Virus record (IMG/VR): IMGVR_UViG_3300035670_000231
Location: 1 to 59,677 of that record
Source of the DNA: a virus
DNA: 59,677 bases
Reading direction: 5' to 3' (one strand)
Shown: positions 23,292 to 29,793 of the stretch, one piece after another
How positions within the stretch are numbered: position 1 is the first letter of the stretch
How the letters are laid out: every line of letters starts with the position of its first letter
Made by a program: the position numbers and the translations under genes
Notes under the pieces: generated by a model
The model's input: the letters and a program-made list of their open reading frames with translations, nothing else
Told to the model about the DNA's origin: nothing
The model's database searches: none

Positions 23292-23319
23292 TTGCAAAGT
23301 ATCATGGCCGTGATAAAGT
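23292..23319 (+). promoter_or_regulatory. Promoter for the 23.4-25.7 kb operon, with operator in the spacer
   Basis: TTGCAA (23292-23297), 16-bp spacer, TAAAGT (23314-23319). The start region 23320-23339 nearly repeats that of the 2.9 kb promoter (CCAMCCCATCGCARCACGCA). The dyad at 23300-23315 lies between -35 and -10, so a bound protein would block polymerase. Confidence 0.72.
23300..23315. promoter_or_regulatory. Operator-like dyad TATCA-N6-TGATA (site 2)
   Basis: Perfect inverted arms TATCA and TGATA around TGGCCG, identical in arms and spacing to site 1 at 2890. It overlaps the -10 of the promoter. Confidence 0.68.
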
Positions 23320-23353
23320 CCAACCCATCGCAACACGCAACCGGAGAGCAAAA

Positions 23354-23680
23354 ATGACCGAGCAAGAACTCGAAATCAGGCTGGCCAAGATCTACGAGCG
23401 CACGTACTTCGACATGCTTGGGTGTGGCGAAAGCGATGAGGCGGCCGAAAAGTGGGCCCGCGAAGCGGTCAAGCGGGCTCGCGGTGAATGGGAGCGGCGT
23501 GAGGTCACCCGCGAGATCGACGAGGTGGTCAACGGCCGCCGCGGCTGGGTCGCGTTGACGAAAGCTCGCGCCGCGCTCGTTGGCATCCACCACGAGTTCC
23601 TTCTCGAAACCGCCCGCCTGCGCGGCCTCAAGGTGCGCCCCCACGGCCGCTACGGCTGGACAGGCAGCCGCCCGGCCTGA
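23354..23680 (+). CDS. Hypothetical 108-aa protein, first gene of operon
   Basis: Highly charged and helical: EQELEIRLAKIYERTYFDML, then EAAEKWAREAVKRARGEWER, and a basic end (RLRGLKVRPHGRYGWTG). CGGAG ribosome site. It is the first product from the operator-controlled promoter at 23.3 kb. No family recognised. Confidence 0.72.
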   Translation: MTEQELEIRLAKIYERTYFDMLGCGESDEAAEKWAREAVKRARGEWERREVTREIDEVVNGRRGWVALTKARAALVGIHHEFLLETARLRGLKVRPHGRYGWTGSRPA

Positions 23681-23752
23681 CCCTACCCCGCTGCCGGTGG
23701 CAGCGGCTTGCCCTGAGGCAGGCCAGTGTCACCCCTAACCCGAGCCACCACG

Positions 23753-24253
23753 ATGCCCACGAAGCTCCTCCTCGAATCCACCACCTGCGGCCGCTGCGGC
23801 GGATCCGGCCGGTTCAGCCTCAACCTCATGCACGGCAGCATCTGCTACGGCTGCAAGGGCCGCGGCGAGGTGCTCACCAAGCGCGGGCAGGCGGCGCAGA
23901 ACTGGATGAACGAGCAGCGGATGGTCGCGGCCGAGGACTTCAAGCCCGGCGACCTGCTCTACGCCGACGGCTTCTCGGCCGGTTCCTACAGCCAGCCCTC
24001 GGTCTGGGCCCGGGTGCAGGAGGTGCAGCAGATCAGCGGCGCCGAGGCCGGCTACGTCAACCAGCCCGAGCTGCGCTGCGTGCGCATCGTCACCGACAAG
24101 GGCACCTTCATCGGCTTCGCTGGCGGCACACGCTACCGGCGCGGTCAGTCGGCCGAGGCGAAGGCGGCGCTGCGCGCAGCCGCCCTGGCCTATCAGGCCA
24201 CCTTGACCAAGCTCGGCAAGCCCAGCAAGCGGGCCATGGCGGCCGCGGCCTGA
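23753..24253 (+). CDS. Zinc-finger protein with DnaJ-type CxxCxGxG (166 aa)
   Basis: Start at ATG 23753. CGRCGGSGRF (Cys 12, 15) and CYGCKGRGEV (Cys 31, 34) make one DnaJ-like zinc site at the N-terminus. The rest is a globular domain (DFKPGDLLYADGFSAGSYSQ, CVRIVTDKGTFIGFAGG) with a basic Ala-rich tail. It occurs in phage early regions as an uncharacterised zinc protein, possibly nucleic-acid binding. Confidence 0.78.
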   Translation: MPTKLLLESTTCGRCGGSGRFSLNLMHGSICYGCKGRGEVLTKRGQAAQNWMNEQRMVAAEDFKPGDLLYADGFSAGSYSQPSVWARVQEVQQISGAEAGYVNQPELRCVRIVTDKGTFIGFAGGTRYRRGQSAEAKAALRAAALAYQATLTKLGKPSKRAMAAAA

Positions 24254-24278
24254 TCACCACCCTTCCGCGAGACCCAAG

Positions 24279-24572
24279 ATGACCAGCCGCCCCTGCCCTG
24301 AACAATTCGACAACCTCAGCGACTACTGCGACGCCCTGCGCACGCTGCCCTGGCTGACACCGACCGAGTACGGCTACCTGCTCCAGGAAGCGTTGGCCTG
24401 GGGGGAGGAGCACCAAGCCGAGGCTGTCGCGCAGTACCGGAGCGAGGTCGCGCTCTTCGGCGACGCTGGCCCTGGTCAATGGACCGCTTTGTGCGAAGGG
24501 TCCTGCCGGCTTGCCGAGACTCGCGAGGCAATCGCCCGCGTGCGCCGCATCGTCCAGAACCTTGCCGCCTGA
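24279..24572 (+). CDS. Hypothetical 97-aa protein
   Basis: Small helical acidic protein (EQFDNLSDYCDALRTLPWLT, ETREAIARVRRIVQNLAA). No recognised domain. Located between the zinc protein and another small gene, same direction, without a strong ribosome site. Confidence 0.62.
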   Translation: MTSRPCPEQFDNLSDYCDALRTLPWLTPTEYGYLLQEALAWGEEHQAEAVAQYRSEVALFGDAGPGQWTALCEGSCRLAETREAIARVRRIVQNLAA

Positions 24573-24597
24573 TCACCACCACCAAGGAGCCCGCACC

Positions 24598-24921
24598 ATG
24601 AACCTCGAAACCCGCCAGCGCGTCGAGCGCCAGATCGTCCGTAACCTGATCCGCACCGCCAGCCAACACGGCTTTGCCCTGGTCGCCGTCCACGATGGCG
24701 AGGAGCGCGTCCCGACCCGCACCGAGCGCGAGGCGATGGACGCGGTCTTTGCCGTGGACGAGAGCAAGATCCTGTTCCGCCACCCCGCGGAGAAGAAGGC
24801 GCACTGCGCGGTCATCATCCTCGGCAATGACGGGTGGGACTGCGTGGCCGACGCCTCCATGGGCGAGCGCTGGGATCCGGTCATCGAGGCGAACGCCACC
24901 TACGCCGACCGCTTCTGCTGA
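24598..24921 (+). CDS. Hypothetical 107-aa protein
   Basis: AAGGAG-CCCGCACC-ATG leader very like that of the gene at 2987 and 3513. Mixed alpha/beta (NLIRTASQHGFALVAVHDGE, CAVIILGNDGWDCVADASM). This family is frequent in phage genomes and remains uncharacterised. Confidence 0.7.
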   Translation: MNLETRQRVERQIVRNLIRTASQHGFALVAVHDGEERVPTRTEREAMDAVFAVDESKILFRHPAEKKAHCAVIILGNDGWDCVADASMGERWDPVIEANATYADRFC

Positions 24922-24930
24922 ACGCCCGCC

Positions 24931-25275
24931 ATGATCGCCACCCGCAACCCGCACTTCGGCTTCCACGGCACGCTGGGCGAGCATGGCCCGGCCGCTTGGC
25001 CCGTGGCCATGGCGACCATCGCCGAGCTGACCAAGGCGCCCCTGCAGGCCGTCAGGGCCTTCCTCGATAGCCGCCTGGGCCGGCACTTCGCCGACCACGT
25101 GCTCGGCCGCCTGCAGCAAGGACAACCCATCGAGCAGGCCGTGGCCACCTCGGCCGACGACTGGATGCGCTGGAGCATCGACCGCCGCACCAGCCGCGAG
25201 ACCGGCATCCCGCAGGGCCTGCCCTACCTCACCGGCTTCGTCCTTGATCAAGCGATCGCGGACGACGCCATGTGA
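24931..25275 (+). CDS. Hypothetical 114-aa phage protein
   Basis: HFGFHGTLGEHGPAAWPVAM, then LTKAPLQAVRAFLDSRLGRH and GIPQGLPYLTGFV: a small alpha-helical protein seen beside the preceding gene in related phages. No functional motif. Starts nine bases after the previous stop. Confidence 0.7.
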   Translation: MIATRNPHFGFHGTLGEHGPAAWPVAMATIAELTKAPLQAVRAFLDSRLGRHFADHVLGRLQQGQPIEQAVATSADDWMRWSIDRRTSRETGIPQGLPYLTGFVLDQAIADDAM

Positions 25276-25311
25276 CCATTTTTCCCACCACCCCTGAAAG
25301 CACCCGACCCG

Positions 25312-25731
25312 ATGTGGATCTGCCTTTCCGACGCCTTCTTCTCGATCGTCACCGCGCCCGGTCAGCCCGAGCACCTTCTGGTTCGTGCCCGCCGTCCCGG
25401 TGACCTGCAGCGGGTCTTCCCCGGCCATGCGGTGAAGCGCACGCCCGGACGCGACTACCTCTTCCGCGCCGTGATCCCGCGCCTCGACGTGGCCAATGCG
25501 CTGTCCGAGGCAGTCTTCGGGCTCGCCTACGGGAACTTCAAGAACTCGGTCCGCGACAACCGGCTGCACGGCGCCTATCACCGGATCTGGGACGTCATGG
25601 CCGATCTGCAGCCGTTGCCGCCCTACGCCAGCGAGCGCCGGGCCCGTCGCCAGGACCGGTTCGTGGCGCATGAGCGCGAGACGAACCTGGGCGCCACCTT
25701 CGACTGGGCCGTCCCAGGCCTCAAGGACTGA
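25312..25731 (+). CDS. Phage protein of the DUF6390-like small accessory type (139 aa, function unknown)
   Basis: MWICLSDAFFSIVTAPGQPE, then LLVRARRPGDLQRVFPGHAV, YLFRAVIPRLDVANALSEAV, IRWDVM-like end and ERRARRQDRFVAHERE. The N-terminal pattern is a recognisable small phage family (WICLNDAFLSIV, LxVRARRxGDI) whose role is not known; I do not rely on the family label. It is the last plus-strand gene before the minus-strand replication block. Confidence 0.72.
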   Translation: MWICLSDAFFSIVTAPGQPEHLLVRARRPGDLQRVFPGHAVKRTPGRDYLFRAVIPRLDVANALSEAVFGLAYGNFKNSVRDNRLHGAYHRIWDVMADLQPLPPYASERRARRQDRFVAHERETNLGATFDWAVPGLKD

Positions 25732-25840
25732 CCTCGTCCGCCCGGAGTAGAACTCGGCCAGCCGGTCCAGGCCGTCGCGCGGCAGCTCGATGCCCTGGCG
25801 CGCCGGCAGGCCGGCCGGCCCCCGCCGGCATCTCGTTCAC
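25721..25840 (-). CDS. Possible 39-aa terminal frame, perhaps containing compensating indels
   Basis: A GTG at 25840 overlaps the previous stop (GTGA), as at the two upstream small genes. The annotated frame is Gly/Ala/Arg-rich and unconvincing, while the +1 frame in its middle reads like protein (GIELPRDGLDRLAEFYSG). A G-run (GGGGG) near the start and CCGGGCGG near the end could be indel sites restoring one frame. Low certainty. Confidence 0.28.
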   Translation of the reverse strand: MNEMPAGAGRPAGAPGHRAAARRPGPAGRVLLRADEVSP

Positions 25841-25986
25841 GCCGGCGCCTTGACCGGCAGCGGGTCGTCCTGCCCCTTCGGGCAGAGCCGCTCGGCGGGC
25901 TCGTCGCGGCTGCTCGGCGCCACGTGGTGCGCGCACCCGGTCCGTGCCCGGCACCAGCCGCCCAGGCAGGGCACGACGGGCGTCAC
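25837..25986 (-). CDS. Small Cys-rich zinc protein (49 aa)
   Basis: GTG 25986 overlaps the preceding stop by four bases. The product has CLGGWCRARTGCAHHVAPSS and ERLCPKGQ, matching a widespread short phage/bacterial protein with a Cys-x4-Cys-x5-Cys-x2-His arrangement and a fifth Cys. A zinc-binding mini-protein is likely. Function unknown. Confidence 0.72.
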   Translation of the reverse strand: MTPVVPCLGGWCRARTGCAHHVAPSSRDEPAERLCPKGQDDPLPVKAPA

Positions 25987-26189
25987 GGGCGGCACAGGGC
26001 GTCCACCCAGTCGAGCTGGTGCGGTCCTGCCAGGGCCGGGCTGCTAGGCCGCGTGGGGCGCCGTCTCGGGCGCTGCGCCAAGCCGGCGATGACGGCGCAC
26101 TTCGGGCCCCAGCAGACGATATTGCCGTCGCTGAGCGTGACCATGGCCCGGGGCTTAAACACGGGTTTGCCACAGCGGACGCACTTCAT
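25983..26189 (-). CDS. Zinc-ribbon-like protein (68 aa)
   Basis: ATG 26189 overlaps the previous stop (ATGA). MKCVRCGKPVFKPRAMVTLS ... IVCWGPKCAVIAGL gives Cys-x2-Cys and Cys-x4-Cys, a treble-clef-like zinc site. The C-terminus (RRRPTRPSSPAL) is basic. Part of a tight three-gene chain of tiny proteins after the replication genes. Confidence 0.72.
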   Translation of the reverse strand: MKCVRCGKPVFKPRAMVTLSDGNIVCWGPKCAVIAGLAQRPRRRPTRPSSPALAGPHQLDWVDALCRP

Positions 26190-26413
26190 GCCCCGGCCTC
26201 CTGCTGCTGGCGGTAGAGCCGGACGACGCTGTCGCGCAGCGCCTTGGCCGCCGCCTCTCCGTTGCGCTTGGCGAAGGCCGCGTAGAACGCCAGCCGGTTG
26301 TCCCGCGGCCGCTGCAGCAGCGTCCGGGCGAGGCACTCCTCGCGCCACTCCTGGCTGTAGTTCGACACCTCCCGGCCGCAGGCCAGGGTGACGGTGCGCT
26401 CGCCCAGTCTCAC
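26186..26413 (-). CDS. Hypothetical 75-aa protein of the replication operon
   Basis: GTG start at 26413, overlapping the upstream TGA (GTGA). RLGERTVTLACGREVSNYSQ, EWREECLARTLLQRP, then RLAFYAAFAKRNGEAAAKAL: a familiar small protein that follows phage replication genes, of unknown role. Confidence 0.72.
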   Translation of the reverse strand: MRLGERTVTLACGREVSNYSQEWREECLARTLLQRPRDNRLAFYAAFAKRNGEAAAKALRDSVVRLYRQQQEAGA

Positions 26414-27177
26414 GACACACCCCGCTCGTACTCCTCGATCTGGCGCAGGGTCTGCCGCTTGAGCGCCGCGGTCCTGGCGGCGTCGCCGTTGCCCTGGCGG
26501 CGGGCCGACCGCTGCCGGCGCAGCAGCTCGCGCAGAGTGCGCAGCCGCTCCAGATGGTGCGCCTTGGTCCCCACGGGCTCGGGGCCCTCCAGCAGCGGCA
26601 CGGCCTCGCGTGGCGCCGGCAGCAGCGCGTCGACCGCGTACTTGGGCAACCGGCCGGCGATGACCGCCTCGCGCACCGCGGCCGAGCGCTGCTCGGGGTC
26701 GTGGCCGAGCGAGGTCACCCAGGCCATGGGCTCCCCCTTGCCGCGGGCCTCGCCGACGATCCGGGTGTAGGCCTCCTTGAACGCCATGCGCGCGCCGACC
26801 TCGTCGCCGATCTGCATCACCGGCCGGGCGATCGCCCAGGCGGCGCAGATCTCGTCTGTCCAGACCACGGTGGCCGCCTCGTCCATGCCGCGGATGGCGA
26901 TCGACCACGCCTCCTCGGGCCCGGGCCGGCCGTCGTTGGCCGCCCGGCCATGCAGTTGCGCCAAGATGTCGGCCGGGGTCGGCACAAAGCGGCCGCGCTC
27001 GGGATCGCGGACGTGGGCGTCGAAGGCCTGCCGCACCTGCTCGAACGTGTAGGGCTGGAGAGCGCGGAAAAAGATCGCCGTGCTCACCTCGTTGGGCTGG
27101 TAGCTGCCGCGGCTGAGCAGCCCGCACACGGCATCCAGCATCGTGCCGAACGGCACCAGATCGCGGTCAATGTCCAT
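26410..27177 (-). CDS. Replication-associated protein (helicase-loader-like context), 255 aa
   Basis: MDIDRDLVPFGTMLDAVCGL, RGSYQPNEVSTAIFFRALQP, then TFEQVRQAFDAHVRDPERGR and FVPTPADILAQLHG match the N-terminus of phage proteins encoded next to the DUF1376 replication protein. The C-terminal half is helical and basic (LRELLRRQRSARRQGNGD). By position it may recruit the host helicase, as lambda P does, but no AAA+ motif is present, so that is inference. It overlaps the upstream gene by eleven bases. Confidence 0.7.
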   Translation of the reverse strand: MDIDRDLVPFGTMLDAVCGLLSRGSYQPNEVSTAIFFRALQPYTFEQVRQAFDAHVRDPERGRFVPTPADILAQLHGRAANDGRPGPEEAWSIAIRGMDEAATVVWTDEICAAWAIARPVMQIGDEVGARMAFKEAYTRIVGEARGKGEPMAWVTSLGHDPEQRSAAVREAVIAGRLPKYAVDALLPAPREAVPLLEGPEPVGTKAHHLERLRTLRELLRRQRSARRQGNGDAARTAALKRQTLRQIEEYERGVS

Positions 27178-28045
27178 GGGTCACCTCGATGATCGATGCT
27201 CCGAGCAGGTCGCGGACGCGGGCCATCTTGGCCAGCGTGTCGGCCGGTTGCGGCGACGGCTTGCTCGTGGGCTTGGCGTTGCGGCACCAGTTGCGCCACG
27301 TGGCCTGCCAGTCGAGCTTGGTGGCGTCCTTGCCGGACTTGGCGCACCAGTAGTCTCGGAACTTGGCCGCCTCGGTCCGCACCTGATCGGCCGGCATGCC
27401 CAGCTCGTCCACGGACCACTCGCCCCAGGCCTTGGGCAGGACCCAGTCTTGGGCGAGCCGCGCCCCGCGGCTCGGGCTTGCGGCGCCAACACTGTTGGCC
27501 GCCGAAGTCTGGTCTTCGGTCCCGGTACTGGTTCCGGTTCCGGTTCCGGTGGCGGATTCCTGGCGGAGTCCTGCGCCTGTCCCGCGGGACAACCCCGGGA
27601 CATCGTCGGGATCACCAAAGGATTCGCCAGGACCGCCGAGGTCTTCCGGTGGGATTCCAGCGGGCTTGCGCGCCCGTGCCAGGGCTTTCCGGTCGGATTC
27701 CTTGCGACGGCGCTCCATCATCTCGCGCACCCGCTCGACCAGGGTGTGGTGATAGAGCCGGCCGTCATCGGCCAGCCACCAGCCGCGCAGCAGGACCTCG
27801 CGCATGCCGGACCACTGCTCCGGTGGGATCCGGCACTTGGCGCGAATGATCTGCTCGTCGTTGGGCAGGCTGCCGCAGGGCGTCTGCTGCCACGCCACCA
27901 TCCACAGCATGAGCAGCGCCGGCTGCGCCATGGGGATCTCGGCGGCGAGGTCCCAGGTATCGGACTGGGCGATCCGCTCGTAGTCCAGCTCGAAGCGCCA
28001 GCCCTTGGCGCGAGTGTCGGATGTATAAGGCGCCGGGGCGGTCAT
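27167..28045 (-). CDS. DUF1376/DnaT-like replication initiation protein
   Basis: 292 aa from ATG 28045 (GGGGAAGG just upstream; a TTG at 28057 is the alternative). The N-terminus (residues ~25-110: PALLMLWMVAWQQTPCGSLP, EQWSGMREVLLRGWWLADDG, LYHHTLVERVREMMERR) is the DUF1376/YdaU winged-helix type. A low-complexity Gly/Thr/Ser linker (GTGTGTSTGTEDQTS) follows, then a DnaT-like C-terminal module (DWVLPKAWGEWSVDELG, KFRDYWCAKSG, DWQATWRNWCRN) used for ssDNA and helicase-loader contacts. It is likely the origin-binding initiator. Confidence 0.82.
   Translation of the reverse strand: MTAPAPYTSDTRAKGWRFELDYERIAQSDTWDLAAEIPMAQPALLMLWMVAWQQTPCGSLPNDEQIIRAKCRIPPEQWSGMREVLLRGWWLADDGRLYHHTLVERVREMMERRRKESDRKALARARKPAGIPPEDLGGPGESFGDPDDVPGLSRGTGAGLRQESATGTGTGTSTGTEDQTSAANSVGAASPSRGARLAQDWVLPKAWGEWSVDELGMPADQVRTEAAKFRDYWCAKSGKDATKLDWQATWRNWCRNAKPTSKPSPQPADTLAKMARVRDLLGASIIEVTHGH
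27520..27560. repeat. Hexanucleotide simple repeat in the initiator linker
   Basis: GGTTCC/GGTTCCG units in tandem (about four imperfect copies) encode the Gly-Thr/Ser linker of the replication protein. Copy-number slippage in multiples of six would keep frame. Confidence 0.6.
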
Positions 28046-28228
28046 GGCCTTCCCCAATGGCGCGAGATGTCTGGCATGTTGCCTACCCTCACAGCCCCCC
28101 CATGAAGTCGGCGTGGCCAGGGCAGGGAGGGTGCACCGCCTTTTCGCCCCGTCGGGCTAGGCCGCCGAACACCGGCTTGCGCCGGGCCACCGGGACACCC
28201 CGGCCGCGACGCGACGATACCATCCCGG

Positions 28229-28270
28229 TGTCATGCCAACCAGCCGGATGACATGCCAATGACATGCGGC
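28229..28270. repeat. Three TGWCATGCSRM direct repeats (iteron-like)
   Basis: TGTCATGCCAA (28229), TGACATGCCAA (28249) and TGACATGCGGC (28260), spaced 20 and 11 bp, lie in the 234-bp gap upstream of the replication initiator. They may be initiator-binding iterons of an origin or an operator for the leftward replication promoter. The rest of the gap (28046-28228) contains GC-rich imperfect hairpins and no ORF that I would support. Confidence 0.5.
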
Positions 28271-28279
28271 GACCGTCGG

Positions 28280-28648
28280 TTATTCGGTCTCGAAGACCTC
28301 GATGCCGTGTAAGGCCTTGAGCAGCTTAACCTTCAGTCGGTATGTGGGCTCACGCCGGGTTATCGCGGACTTGACATCTTCGACCACGATCCGCCCCCGG
28401 TCGCGATAGCGGAAGTCGGCGACGTAGGTGCAGATGAGCTGATCGTTGACCAGCATGGGGTAGCGGATCTGCCGCTCAAGCTCGGCAATAAGCCCGGCAC
28501 GCTGCAGCAGCTTCAACTCACCCCATCGTGCCGCCTCGCGCTTGGAATCAAACCGAAAGCCGTCTACGACAACCGCCGTAGCCCCATATTTGTTGCGGCC
28601 GGGCACGGTCTTGCGAAACATGGAAGACAGGCTCGTTTTTTCTTCCAA
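28280..28648 (-). CDS. DUF1064 nuclease-like protein
   Basis: 122 aa (ATG 28648; an internal ATG at 28621 would give 113 aa). NKYGATAVVVDGFRFDSKRE AARW, ELKLLQRAGLIAELERQ, YVADFRYRDRGRIVVEDVKS and RLKVKLLKALHGIE are the DUF1064 family, with a restriction-endonuclease-like fold (E of DSKREA, D of YVADF, ExVK-type VEDVK). Phage members are thought to resolve or process DNA in replication or recombination. First gene of the leftward early block. Confidence 0.85.
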   Translation of the reverse strand: MEEKTSLSSMFRKTVPGRNKYGATAVVVDGFRFDSKREAARWGELKLLQRAGLIAELERQIRYPMLVNDQLICTYVADFRYRDRGRIVVEDVKSAITRREPTYRLKVKLLKALHGIEVFETE

Positions 28649-28695
28649 GACAGCCTCTTCGCGAAAAGATCTGATTCTTTCACACAGCTAAGCAC

Positions 28696-28711
28696 TATCA
28701 TCCGACGGATA
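28696..28711. promoter_or_regulatory. Operator-like site 3a (TATCA-N6-GGATA)
   Basis: TATCATCCGACGGATA has one arm mismatch relative to sites 1 and 2, with the same six-base spacing and the extended form TATCAT-N6-GATAAA when read one base further. It sits in the divergent region between the DUF1064 and exonuclease genes. Confidence 0.55.
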
Positions 28712-28717
28712 AAAGGC

Positions 28718-28746
28718 TAGCAGGACTATCACGGCGATGACATACT
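28718..28746 (+). promoter_or_regulatory. Candidate promoter for the recombination operon
   Basis: CATACT (28741-28746) as -10 with a poor -35 (TAGCAG, 17-bp spacer). The sequence after it (TCGAACAACACGGA) resembles the conserved start region of the two other early promoters, which supports the assignment. Confidence 0.4.
28727..28742. promoter_or_regulatory. Operator-like site 3b (TATCA-N6-TGACA)
   Basis: TATCACGGCGATGACA, 31 bp (three helical turns) from site 3a, overlapping the -10 of the exonuclease promoter in the same position as site 2 at 23.3 kb. Confidence 0.55.
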
Positions 28747-28773
28747 GCAGCCTCGAACAACACGGAGCCGCAG

Positions 28774-29790
28774 ATGCCATCCATCCACGTCGAATCCGAA
28801 GCCGAGTGGCTCGCTCTCCGCGAGCAGCACGTCGGCGGCAGCGAGATCGCCTCGCTCTTCTACCTTTGGGCCACACCCACCGGCGAGCGCGTCTTCCACC
28901 TCTACGAGGCCCCGCCCGAGGGATCGGTGATCCTGGAGTGCCTCTCCAGCTTCAAGAGCGGCTACCGGCTCTGGCTGGAGAAGTCCGGCATGGTCAAGCC
29001 CGAGAGCCTCGACGGCGTCGAGCGCGTGGAGGCCGGCAAGTTCATCGAGCCGGCCCTGGCCGCCTGGGCCACATCGAAGTGGGACGGCTGGAAGCTGCGC
29101 AAGGTCCGGCGCTACCTCACCCACCCCAGGGTCAAGGGCTGGGGCTGCTCGCTGGACTACGAGGTCCACGAGCCCGGCATGCCGCCGGTCGAGTTCAAGA
29201 ACGTCGACTTCTTGATCTTCCGCCGCGACTGGACCGCCGACGGCGAGGAGATCCTCGTCCCGCCGATCAAGTACATGCTACAGCTGCAGGCGCAGATCGG
29301 CGTCTCCGATGCCGAGCACGGCTGGGTCGTGGCCTGCGTCGGCGGGAACGATCTGAAGCGCGGCCGGATCGAGCGGCACGGGCCCACCCAGGACAAGATC
29401 GAGGACGCGATCCAAGCCTTCTGGCAGGGCGTCGCCACCGGCGAGCCGCCGGCCCTGGTGGCCGACTACGACGCGATCGCCGAGCAGTACCGCTTCGGCC
29501 AGAAGATCGGGGCCAAGGACCCGGGCCTGGACCTGCGCGCCGACAACACCCTTCCGATGCTCTGCCGGCAGTACCTGCGCCGCAAACGCCACCTCGCCCG
29601 CGTCGAGGCATTCACCGACAACACCAAGGCGCGGATCGCCGCCCTCATGGGCGACGGCCCGCGGGCCCGCGCATCGGGCTTCAAGATCTCCTGGCCGGTC
29701 ATCGAGCGCCCGGCCAAGCAGATCCCCGCACGCTGGCAGGACGCCAGCACCTACCGTGGCGCTCTCACCGTAACTCCCCTCGAAGACTGA
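28774..29790 (+). CDS. YqaJ/lambda-exonuclease family recombination nuclease
   Basis: 338 aa. GGSEIASLFY (21-30), KFIEPALAAW (Glu 92), GCSLDYEV (Asp 129) and VEFKNV (Glu 140, Lys 142) are the D-ExK catalytic pattern of the YqaJ/RecB-like exonucleases, followed by YMLQLQAQIGV. These digest one strand of dsDNA to leave 3' overhangs for annealing. It is four bases upstream of the annealing-protein gene, the classical exonuclease-recombinase pair. CGGAG ribosome site. Confidence 0.9.
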   Translation: MPSIHVESEAEWLALREQHVGGSEIASLFYLWATPTGERVFHLYEAPPEGSVILECLSSFKSGYRLWLEKSGMVKPESLDGVERVEAGKFIEPALAAWATSKWDGWKLRKVRRYLTHPRVKGWGCSLDYEVHEPGMPPVEFKNVDFLIFRRDWTADGEEILVPPIKYMLQLQAQIGVSDAEHGWVVACVGGNDLKRGRIERHGPTQDKIEDAIQAFWQGVATGEPPALVADYDAIAEQYRFGQKIGAKDPGLDLRADNTLPMLCRQYLRRKRHLARVEAFTDNTKARIAALMGDGPRARASGFKISWPVIERPAKQIPARWQDASTYRGALTVTPLED

Positions 29791-29793
29791 CCC

